This document shows, piece by piece, positions 35,615 to 43,182 of a DNA stretch of 64,000 bases. This DNA comes from Cyclobacteriaceae bacterium. Lineage in GTDB: Bacteria; Bacteroidota; Bacteroidia; Cytophagales; Cyclobacteriaceae. How positions within the stretch are numbered: the first letter of the stretch is position 1; each line of letters begins with the position of its first letter. The translations under genes and the position numbers were made by a program. The notes beneath the pieces were generated by a model. That model was given only the letters and a program-made list of their open reading frames with translations, was not told the origin of the DNA and made no database searches. The stretch spans positions 1,860,001 through 1,924,000 of the forward strand of contig JABFRS010000001.1 of NCBI GenBank assembly GCA_013141055.1, in the 5' to 3' direction.

Positions 35615-37722
35615 AGGCATATGTCAATTCCGTTGCGTTGACAGATGGCGAATTTATAGACCTGCTGAATAATTATAAAAAATCAACCACCTGGGTAAGG
35701 TATTCCATTTTTCGCGGCATTTATAACCAAGACAAACAGGATAAATCCCTAGACTTTATTTTCGCCGAAATACTACAGTTGGTTTCTATTGAGTATCATG
35801 AAAACGATGGCAGTCGGTTATCAAACGAATATACTGAGCTTAAAGAGTGCTTAAAGCGACTGAAGGAGAGAAATTCCATTTTGAAACTATTGGAATTTAT
35901 TAAAACAAATTATGGTTCAATTTCAGGATCAATCTATTTCCGTGATATTATTGACGATGTTCTTGTGCGCTCAGGAAAAGATTATCCCAAGGACAATCAG
36001 GTATTCGAACTGATTGTATCAATTTTTACAGATGAGGAAATTCGAATCAGTAATGAGGCCATGGATCATTTTCTCAATTATTTTAAAGGCACGGATAATG
36101 TTTACAGCGCTTTCGTCGAGATTTATAAAAGACTTGATATATCCAGCGTTTTTGATTTGGGCCTTTTAGTTAAGTTGGCTAATGAGGAATCCATCGAATT
36201 TTTCGCCAACGAGTTCAGGAAAGGAAATGTGCAGCGATTCGTCGTCGAGAATTTTCAATATCTGCTGGGGCAGGATCATGCCCTTTTAAAAGAATTTAAT
36301 CTTAAGATAAATGAAATAGAGCTGATCCACTTGCCAACAACCAAGGACTTTGAAAGTGAAAGAAAGGAACTGAATAAGAAAACTAGAAATCTGCTCTTTG
36401 ACAAAGGTCATTTTCTAGCTGCCGTTGACAAAGTTTTTGTGGATATCGGAAAGAATGAATTAAGTTTTGACGAGCTGTGGGATGCTTACGATATACAGCC
36501 CAATGGAACGGGGAATTTTCCAGAGATAGTTTATGACACTATTCGCTCGCGTGAAATAAACGGAAAGAGTGTCAGGGAGAATTTAGCAATGAGTTTAGAG
36601 AGAAACTGGGATTCTTTTTGGGCCGGGAAAATCGTCGCCTATTTGAAGAAAAACCCTGCGTCAGACTTTACGGATGAGCAGTTAGCACAGATAAAACAAT
36701 GGTGTGATCATCATGCTAAGACAATTGATTTTACCACCGCAATCTCCTTCCCTGATGCTGATAGGACGACGGTAAAGCGAGTTGCTAATAAGTTGAGTTA
36801 CTTAATTAGAAAGCTTTCTTTAAAACACTACCCGAAGCAATTATATCTCGATTTTCTTTCATTCCCGAAATGGGACGATAACGAAATGGATATTTTTGAT
36901 TTTGTGGAATCAATTTTAGATACTGATGATATCACAGAGCGTGTGCTTGTTAACCTAACGGCGGGAATAAAGTATCATGTGGTGCTAGAATCACACCTAG
37001 ACTATTGCGTTAAACACCGATTGAACCAATCAACGCCTAGTCTTGTGCAATATCTAAACAATCGAGACTACCCTCGAAAAAAAGTATTAGACTCCTATAT
37101 GCTTTTAAATGGATCTTTAGGTCCAATTGAAAAACTACTTCCGTCATTAGATGATTATTTCATGTATGAAGTCTTTCAAGAGTTAATCAATAGAAAAAGT
37201 CTATTTATTTACTCATACTTGACAAACTTGTTTTCCTCCGAGAAAAACAAAGAAGCGAAACTTAAAATAGCTGAATTCCTGATTCAACTACAAAGCCTTA
37301 AAGCAGTTCAATTTTACGTAAAGTATATAAAGCAATCGAAATCTGTTCCTGGCGACAGTTCACCATCAAATCCACTTTTTAAACTAACCAACATTTTTGC
37401 CAGTTATTATGTATTTGTGTTATACGAGATGAGCACAGATTCTTCCATATCGCAAGGCCCGTTTTCACGGCTGTCAGACTTATCAATAGGAGCATTGCAG
37501 TCAATATGCTTAGTTGGATCAAATTTTAAGTGGGTCAAAAGAATTTTCCGAATTTATGCAGCGTTTTTTCTGATTGGTCGTTCCTTAGGAATTAAGAAAA
37601 CACCAATCAAAGTAATTCGTGAGTTAAGGCATTATTTTGAAAACATCGAACAACAATATTATGTTAACAAAAGTGTAAATGTTGATCTAAAAGAAGCTCT
37701 TAGGATTTATAGTTCAATCTGA
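35611..37722 (+). CDS. Large helical-repeat protein coupled to the NACHT gene
   Basis: A protein of 703 residues, all helical, with repeat-like acidic segments and no catalytic motif that I recognise. The ATG at 35611 overlaps the NACHT stop as ATGA, a standard coupling. Its frame is also open upstream, so that a -1 shift at the A7 run near 35565 would fuse it to the NACHT protein. It may be the sensor or specificity part of the NLR-like system, either as partner or as the C-terminus of one long chain. Confidence 0.65.
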   Translation: MKAYVNSVALTDGEFIDLLNNYKKSTTWVRYSIFRGIYNQDKQDKSLDFIFAEILQLVSIEYHENDGSRLSNEYTELKECLKRLKERNSILKLLEFIKTNYGSISGSIYFRDIIDDVLVRSGKDYPKDNQVFELIVSIFTDEEIRISNEAMDHFLNYFKGTDNVYSAFVEIYKRLDISSVFDLGLLVKLANEESIEFFANEFRKGNVQRFVVENFQYLLGQDHALLKEFNLKINEIELIHLPTTKDFESERKELNKKTRNLLFDKGHFLAAVDKVFVDIGKNELSFDELWDAYDIQPNGTGNFPEIVYDTIRSREINGKSVRENLAMSLERNWDSFWAGKIVAYLKKNPASDFTDEQLAQIKQWCDHHAKTIDFTTAISFPDADRTTVKRVANKLSYLIRKLSLKHYPKQLYLDFLSFPKWDDNEMDIFDFVESILDTDDITERVLVNLTAGIKYHVVLESHLDYCVKHRLNQSTPSLVQYLNNRDYPRKKVLDSYMLLNGSLGPIEKLLPSLDDYFMYEVFQELINRKSLFIYSYLTNLFSSEKNKEAKLKIAEFLIQLQSLKAVQFYVKYIKQSKSVPGDSSPSNPLFKLTNIFASYYVFVLYEMSTDSSISQGPFSRLSDLSIGALQSICLVGSNFKWVKRIFRIYAAFFLIGRSLGIKKTPIKVIRELRHYFENIEQQYYVNKSVNVDLKEALRIYSSI

Positions 37723-37771
37723 AAGCAGTAAGTCTATATTTTGATAATTAGCTCAAGGGTAGTCGCTTCTA

Positions 37772-37790
37772 AATTACTATATTAGTAATT
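37772..37790. promoter_or_regulatory. Operator-like inverted repeat before the precursor peptide gene
   Basis: AATTACTA, three bases, TAGTAATT is a perfect 8-bp inverted repeat, ending 19 nt before the ATG of the peptide gene. Its form differs from the XRE operators upstream, so another regulator is likely. Confidence 0.5.
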
Positions 37791-37809
37791 AGAAATTTTA
37801 CCACCCCCT

Positions 37810-38157
37810 ATGAAACCATTCATTCTCGAATTTAAAGAAAGTCCAGAAGCGGAAAATTTAGACTATACCGCCATTGAATATGATTATACTCTCAATTTAA
37901 ATGTTGACAAATTTACTGGCAACCCAGCTGTTGACGTATTGAGCGTAGCAACTGAGACATTCACAAAATCAAACGGAGAGGATTCAGACTCAGACAGAAC
38001 TGGATCGGTTTCGCAAATGGACACGGCAACAAAATCCTTTTCTGGCGGTGAGTCCTCAGATTCGGATAAGGACGGCGCCAAATTATTAGCACTTCTCGGA
38101 ACTACAACGTCCACCAGGCAATCTGGAGAGTCATCAGATCAAGACACTGGTAGATAA
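37810..38157 (+). CDS. Predicted graspetide precursor with three core repeats
   Basis: A peptide of 115 residues. Residues 1-45 are a leader (MKPFILEFKESPEAENLDYT...). Then come three similar cores: ATETFTKSNGEDSDSD (47-62), DTATKSFSGGESSDSD (71-86) and GTTTSTRQSGESSDQD (97-112). Each has Thr/Ser donors followed by G-E-[DS]-S-D-x-D acceptors, the composition expected for ATP-grasp-made ester or amide cross-links. The stop overlaps the ATP-grasp ATG by one base (TAATG), so the two genes are coupled. No Cys is present and no Gly-Gly cleavage site is clear. The product and its target are unknown. Confidence 0.8.
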   Translation: MKPFILEFKESPEAENLDYTAIEYDYTLNLNVDKFTGNPAVDVLSVATETFTKSNGEDSDSDRTGSVSQMDTATKSFSGGESSDSDKDGAKLLALLGTTTSTRQSGESSDQDTGR

Positions 38158-39071
38158 TGATATTGATTATCACTCATAAGAGTGATTTCACCGCAGATTT
38201 TGTTATTAATAAACTGAATCAGCTTAAGATACCGTACAAAAGATTGAATTGTGAAGATATTTTAAGCTACCCCTATAAATTCACTTTTAATAAAACATTC
38301 GAATCCTCCATTTTAGGCGAGAGTCAATTTCACTCCACTTGGTTTCGAAGGACGAAACTACCGACACTTGAAAACATTGCAGACACAGATAGAAGATATG
38401 TCCTAGATGAAGTAGATAGTTTTATTTCTAATCTTTATTATCTTCTAGACACTAAGTGGTTGAGTTCGCCGACTGCGATATATGCAGCTGAAAACAAATT
38501 GCATCAACTAAGAGTCGCGCAGGAAATAGGATTTCAAACTCCATCGACAATGGTAACTAGTTCTAAAACTGATCTGATGACATTTTTCAATTCTCATAAC
38601 AGAAACGTAATTGTTAAGTCGATTGGAAATACCAGAATAGGAATTGATAGACCAGAGTTTATTTTCACAACGAGAATACCAATAGAAGCGATTCAACGTT
38701 TGGATGAATTAGATCTAACGCCATGCATTTTTCAGGAAAACATTGAGAAGGAATATGAAATAAGAGTTACTATTGTTGGCACAAAAGTTTTTGCTGCTGC
38801 TGTTGATTCACAATCGGATATTATTACCAAGCAAGACTGGAGAAGAAAACAAATACCATTTAGGGCTGAAGTGCTACCGCAGCCAATTCAGGAATTGTGC
38901 ATACACTTGTTAAGTAAACTGAATCTTAATTTCGGTGCGATTGACCTTGTAAAAACTCCCGAAGGGAAGTATGTTTTTTTAGAAATAAATCCAAATGGTC
39001 AATGGGTTTGGATTGAAGATCAGACTGGGTTAAAGATTTCTGATGCAATAATTTCCTATTTAACCGATTAA
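38157..39071 (+). CDS. MvdD-like ATP-grasp peptide ligase (graspetide synthetase)
   Basis: A protein of 304 residues. An N-terminal part with THKSDFTADFVINKL and the family's WxRR-type motif TWFRRTKLP (Trp62, Arg64-Arg65), then an ATP-grasp domain with NVIVKSIGN (the Lys), IFQENIEKEYEIRVTIVG, and the metal-binding end FLEINPNGQWVWIE (Glu276, Asn278). This is close to the MvdC/MvdD microviridin ligases, which make lactone or lactam bonds between side chains of a precursor. Together with the repeated Thr/Glu/Asp peptide upstream it defines a graspetide biosynthesis pair. The next gene begins one base after the stop. Confidence 0.9.
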   Translation: MILIITHKSDFTADFVINKLNQLKIPYKRLNCEDILSYPYKFTFNKTFESSILGESQFHSTWFRRTKLPTLENIADTDRRYVLDEVDSFISNLYYLLDTKWLSSPTAIYAAENKLHQLRVAQEIGFQTPSTMVTSSKTDLMTFFNSHNRNVIVKSIGNTRIGIDRPEFIFTTRIPIEAIQRLDELDLTPCIFQENIEKEYEIRVTIVGTKVFAAAVDSQSDIITKQDWRRKQIPFRAEVLPQPIQELCIHLLSKLNLNFGAIDLVKTPEGKYVFLEINPNGQWVWIEDQTGLKISDAIISYLTD

Positions 39072-39072
39072 A

Positions 39073-39825
39073 ATGTATAATTTTTTTAAATGGTTTGGTT
39101 TTGGTCCCAGGTCCGACGAAAAGCCTTATGATTACAAACATAAAAATTATACACAATCTGAAAAAAGCGGGAGGCTAGATACGCACTTAACTTTTTTAAA
39201 ATCTATTGAGGTTGAGGAAACCTCTCGACTGACAATTATCGAAACAAAGACGTCGCAGATTGTATCACAGACCGGAATTATATTTTCCTTGCTTAGTCTT
39301 TTTATACCTGTCTTTATAACCAAAATGTCTGATCAAGCGTTGTGGTTGAAAATCCTGTTCTTAATATTACTCTTTCTCGCGTTTACTGCCTATTTCCTAA
39401 CCATACATCATGCGATAGCGAATTATAATGTGAAAAACTTCATCTATAGCAAATCGTCACCAAATAATGTTCTGAAGTATCAAAAAGAATCGACTAACGA
39501 GTTTAAGAAGATTGAAATACAGGACTTGCTTTACAGTATTAATCAAAATGAATTCACAAATAATCGAAAAGCTGATAACCTCATTTATTCCTATCGAGCT
39601 TTCAAGGTTGGAAATTTACTTACTGCCATCCTAGTATTGATTCTTTGTTCATCCTTGCTGTTTGTCAAAAATGAAGTAGAGTCCATCAGAATCGCGAATC
39701 CCATTAAAATTGAAAACCTCCATCAAAGTAAGCAACTAGATTCTTTGGCAAGAGAATTAATTGAAAACCTGAAATTAAAGCAGCAGCTTCGAGGATCTGA
39801 TTCGTCCGCTCAAATTGTCGATTAA
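39073..39825 (+). CDS. Membrane protein of the graspetide operon
   Basis: A protein of 250 residues. A hydrophilic N-terminus is followed by SRLTIIETKTSQIVSQTGII leading into three membrane helices (about 70-85, 92-115 and 180-200). The ETK-containing approach to the first helix resembles the small two-to-three-helix proteins found as membrane effectors in Pycsar, CBASS and similar systems, but I cannot assign it. It begins one base after the ATP-grasp gene stop. A transporter is unlikely: no ATPase or peptidase is present. Confidence 0.65.
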   Translation: MYNFFKWFGFGPRSDEKPYDYKHKNYTQSEKSGRLDTHLTFLKSIEVEETSRLTIIETKTSQIVSQTGIIFSLLSLFIPVFITKMSDQALWLKILFLILLFLAFTAYFLTIHHAIANYNVKNFIYSKSSPNNVLKYQKESTNEFKKIEIQDLLYSINQNEFTNNRKADNLIYSYRAFKVGNLLTAILVLILCSSLLFVKNEVESIRIANPIKIENLHQSKQLDSLARELIENLKLKQQLRGSDSSAQIVD

Positions 39826-39878
39826 GAATTTTTTTCGTTAATCAAATTTTTTTCGTACTATCAAACCATAGATAGATA

Positions 39879-40991
39879 ATGGCACTCTATCGGAAATCTG
39901 ATTTGAATTTATTTAAGGTTTCGCCGCAATTAAAACAGAAAGACCTACATCGCAAGTTTAAAATGATGCTTTGGCCGTCTTTGAAGCCTCAACGCAAAGT
40001 TTTAACCTCATGGATAAAGGGATTCAATAGAAAGGAAGATATAGTCACGGAATTTCAAAAGTCCTTTCATTCTTCTTTTTGGGAATTTTACTTGCACGCG
40101 GTATTTAAACAACTGAAATTTAACGTTGATTACTCGTTCACTACACCCGATTTCGTTGTCACCTCACCATGTCCATTAATTATTGAAGCGACCACATCAA
40201 ATGTAAAATTGAACGGTCGACACGAAAGTAAACGAGGTTTTTCGGATTTCCGCAGTATGCTAGATCCGCCCCATCTGCGCAAAGACTTTAAAAGAACTAT
40301 GAATGAAGGAATTATCCGAAATGCTAGTGCGTTGCTTTCTAAGAATTTGAAATTTCAATCCTCGTATTCTAAAAATGAAAAGTTGGATACTAAAGCACCC
40401 TATATAATCGCTTTAGGATCATACAGTCAGGTTAATTACGGTCGGGAATATTACTACTCTATAGTCGCGTTACTTTATGGTTTTTATTATCGTCCAAAAG
40501 CAAATGAATACTGCATTATCAATGAAATCAAAAAAGGAAATTCCAACATTCCGTTAGATGTATTTAGTAGTCCCGAGTATAAGAATGTTTCAGCGGTACT
40601 CTTCTCTTGTTCGGTTACATTTGGAAAACTAACATCTCTCGCTATTTCATCAGGGATGAAGACAGGGAAGGATGTTTTGATAGTGCGCCATTTGTATGAT
40701 AAGGATTTCTACCAAATTCAAAACGTCACCGCTAAAAATCAGGAAAGTCTTACAGATGGACTATTTCTGCTCCATAATCCTAATGCAAAAATCAAGCTGT
40801 CGACAGAAATATTTTCTAAGTCTGACATTATTCAAGTTAACTTAGAAGATAATTTCCTAGTATTTTCTGGTGGACAATCTGCTGCCATAGCCGCCCGCTT
40901 AGACACTCCCAAGCGTTTGTGGAGTAAGTCCATTAAAATAAGAGTGATGAAAGAAACTTATGTTCGGTTTAACAGCAATAAGGTTCTTTAA
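39879..40991 (+). CDS. Predicted PD-(D/E)xK nuclease, unknown family
   Basis: A protein of 370 residues. Residues about 60-110 carry a restriction-type active site: FWEFYLHAVFKQLKFNVDYS with Glu69, TPDFVV with Asp91, and IIEATTSNVK with Glu103-x-Thr105 in the place of the usual E-x-K. The rest is mixed alpha/beta and unrecognised. It begins 54 nt after the membrane gene on the same strand and precedes a FRG-domain gene by 26 nt, so these genes probably form one operon. A DNA-cutting role in defence is a reasonable guess; the missing Lys leaves activity open. Confidence 0.6.
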   Translation: MALYRKSDLNLFKVSPQLKQKDLHRKFKMMLWPSLKPQRKVLTSWIKGFNRKEDIVTEFQKSFHSSFWEFYLHAVFKQLKFNVDYSFTTPDFVVTSPCPLIIEATTSNVKLNGRHESKRGFSDFRSMLDPPHLRKDFKRTMNEGIIRNASALLSKNLKFQSSYSKNEKLDTKAPYIIALGSYSQVNYGREYYYSIVALLYGFYYRPKANEYCIINEIKKGNSNIPLDVFSSPEYKNVSAVLFSCSVTFGKLTSLAISSGMKTGKDVLIVRHLYDKDFYQIQNVTAKNQESLTDGLFLLHNPNAKIKLSTEIFSKSDIIQVNLEDNFLVFSGGQSAAIAARLDTPKRLWSKSIKIRVMKETYVRFNSNKVL

Positions 40992-41017
40992 CAGTGGGAT
41001 AAATTAATTTGATAAAA

Positions 41018-42016
41018 ATGACAATACCGACCTATCCTACATTAGCTGATAAAGTAACTCATTTTGATTCAATTAATATCGATAATAGAACAGATCTGGA
41101 TTCGCTTATTAATGAGTGGACACGGAAAGACGACAGCAAGTCGGTAATCTTCCGAGGATTGAATGAAGCGAAATACAAGCTTATTAACTCCGCGCAGCGC
41201 TTTTGGATCGGGGAAGAATTGGATAAACTTGGCAGAAGCTATCTGGAATTCATTCAAAGTGAAGTTGAAAATGCCAAATCCTTCCAAAACAATCTTCTTC
41301 AAAAATTCTTTAATGCATTCGGCCACCCCGCTTACGATTTGTCAATCCTAAGCTTCCTTCAGCATTACAAAGCGCCCACTCCGCTGTTGGACTTTACATA
41401 CAATTTTGACTGCGCATTATTTTTTGGAACGGACGGCCTAAGGCACTATCCATCGAGCGATATTGATAATTACTTTTCCGTTTATGCAATTAATACAAAA
41501 GAAGGTGAGTTTCCTTCTATCATCAACCACATCAATTCAATCATTTCTCAAATTGATTCAATATTTCAGGATGATAAAAATAGCAACATTGACGCAACCA
41601 ATATTTTGAAAAATCTTAAGGAACTCCAATATCAGACTTTTCATGAGCTAAAGCTATTCTATCTACCCGGATATAGTTCTTCAGGAGTTAGGTTCAGCTT
41701 GCTGACCCAGCCAACCTTTAATTTGGTTTACAACCAACATAATCTCAATGTTATAAATCAGGAAGGACTGTTTGTATTTAATTCTGATCCAACCCATCCA
41801 TTGGAAGATTATTTCAGCGGTGGATTATTTTCTGGATTTCAGTCCACTTTCGATTTACCTAAGATGAAATGCTGGAATATTCATAAAAGTTTGAATGAAT
41901 ATGTTATTAGATACCTTACGGAAAATAGACCAATACCAATTAATCGAGAGTTCATTTATCCTCAAGAAGAGTTCATTGCAAGCAGCGCCTTTAAAAATTT
42001 TAAAAACCTTCAATAG
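41018..42016 (+). CDS. FRG domain protein
   Basis: A protein of 332 residues with the FRG signature: VIFRGLNEAKYKL (Phe45-Arg46-Gly47) and the second motif LSFLQHYKAPTPLLDFTYNF followed by DCALFFG (residues 111-137). The FRG domain, named for its Phe-Arg-Gly, is found in many phage-defence and prophage genes, and its biochemistry is unproven. The ATG at 41018 (MTIPTYPTLAD) is used; the longer frame would start at TTG. It is 26 nt after the nuclease gene and 8 nt before the membrane protein gene. Confidence 0.85.
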   Translation: MTIPTYPTLADKVTHFDSINIDNRTDLDSLINEWTRKDDSKSVIFRGLNEAKYKLINSAQRFWIGEELDKLGRSYLEFIQSEVENAKSFQNNLLQKFFNAFGHPAYDLSILSFLQHYKAPTPLLDFTYNFDCALFFGTDGLRHYPSSDIDNYFSVYAINTKEGEFPSIINHINSIISQIDSIFQDDKNSNIDATNILKNLKELQYQTFHELKLFYLPGYSSSGVRFSLLTQPTFNLVYNQHNLNVINQEGLFVFNSDPTHPLEDYFSGGLFSGFQSTFDLPKMKCWNIHKSLNEYVIRYLTENRPIPINREFIYPQEEFIASSAFKNFKNLQ

Positions 42017-42024
42017 AAAAATAG

Positions 42025-42660
42025 ATGGAGAAAAATCAAAACGACAATTGGGGTCTGAAGGAGCTTTTTCATTTTGATGAAAAACATTGGATAATTTACA
42101 ACGACACTAACTCTTTAGCAAAGGAGAAAATTCTTGATGGTAGATTGTTAGATATTCCGGTAGGCGGAACTTACGAAATTCAGCCAGACAGTCATTCTAT
42201 AGTCCTTCCTAATAGAGACAAGATAAAATTTAGCAACAGGTCTCTTCACGAGGCTTCTGATTTTTGGGCAAATTTTAATGTTATAACAAGTCATTTAGTG
42301 AGAAATCTAAAGGACGGTTTAGTAATTGGGGGTCTTGATTTTCTTGACTATCACTACAGCTGGACAAAAAAGAAGAAAAGGTTCTTAAAATTTGTGAAGC
42401 ATTATATAGTGACTGTCTCTTGGATGCCGACAGATCAAAAAGACAAATTTGATATGCATTATCAAGCAGTGAAGGAATGGGCCGAGGAGAAGGAGAGAAA
42501 GAGTAAGCGACCCTTTTATATTATCGCTCTTTCCATCCCAATAATTGTGTACGCTTTTGGATGGTACTTTTCCGTTGCACACAAAGAAGTATTTATCGGC
42601 GCTTTGATCGGAGGGCTAGCCGGACCTATCAAAGAAATTTATGATTTATATAAAGATTGA
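42025..42660 (+). CDS. Membrane protein paired with the FRG gene
   Basis: A protein of 211 residues. A soluble N-terminal part (about 1-165) with no recognised motif (GGTYEIQPDSHSIVL, NVITSHLVRNLKDGLVIGGL), then two membrane segments (PFYIIALSIPIIVYAFGWYF and EVFIGALIGGLAGPI). It begins 8 nt after the FRG gene. Soluble domain plus two C-terminal helices is a usual form for a membrane-disrupting effector, so it may be the effector of a FRG system; inference only. Confidence 0.6.
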   Translation: MEKNQNDNWGLKELFHFDEKHWIIYNDTNSLAKEKILDGRLLDIPVGGTYEIQPDSHSIVLPNRDKIKFSNRSLHEASDFWANFNVITSHLVRNLKDGLVIGGLDFLDYHYSWTKKKKRFLKFVKHYIVTVSWMPTDQKDKFDMHYQAVKEWAEEKERKSKRPFYIIALSIPIIVYAFGWYFSVAHKEVFIGALIGGLAGPIKEIYDLYKD

Positions 42661-43182
42661 TCTTAAACTGTCAATGCCGAAATTACCGTACAGCCATTTA
42701 AAACTGGTTTAAATAATGAGCACGTTTCTTTTTTTCATACCTTTATAACACCAAGGGATCGATTTATTTACCTTGATTTTGAACCGAGTACTCCATTGTG
42801 GTACCATTGTTTCGAAAGGCACAAAACATTTGGGAAAAAGGCTGTTTTAAGTATAATAAAACTTCCTCCTCCTCTGCAATCAAAAAAATGCACATGAGTG
42901 TAGTGCTGTATTTCGATTGACATTCCCCCGAAAGATCACTGCAGGTAATCCCTGCTCCTCTGGAAGCATATGTATAAAGCCGTACAGGCGCACCGAATTA
43001 ACCCTTCCACTTTCATCGCCATCCGAGGTTGTTTGGCGACAAACATCGAAACAATCGCATGATGATGTGATAGAATCTAGTTAAAGAATATCGTCTTTTA
43101 TAACATGTATCGCCGTAGTACTGCTGTGGTAATACGGACATCCCCAATTGCAAAAAAGGAATTAACCTAAAATACACTTCAA
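42661..43182. other. Gene-free stretch with a possible coding remnant
   Basis: No intact gene is visible. On the minus strand an open frame of about 66 codons (42880-43080) has protein-like content (CDCFDVCRQTTSDGDE, then VNSVRLYGFIHMLPEEQGLP) but no start codon before a stop, so it may be the rest of a lost gene. A CT-rich run at 42868-42880 matches the tRNA-Ser 3' end in the inverted direction over 13 nt; I judge that to be chance. Confidence 0.3.

Noticed and set aside
42868-42880. 13-nt match to the 3' end of tRNA-Ser as a possible att site
   Set aside because: It lies in the inverted direction relative to the tRNA copy, whereas integration makes direct repeats, and the sequence is a low-complexity CCT run.
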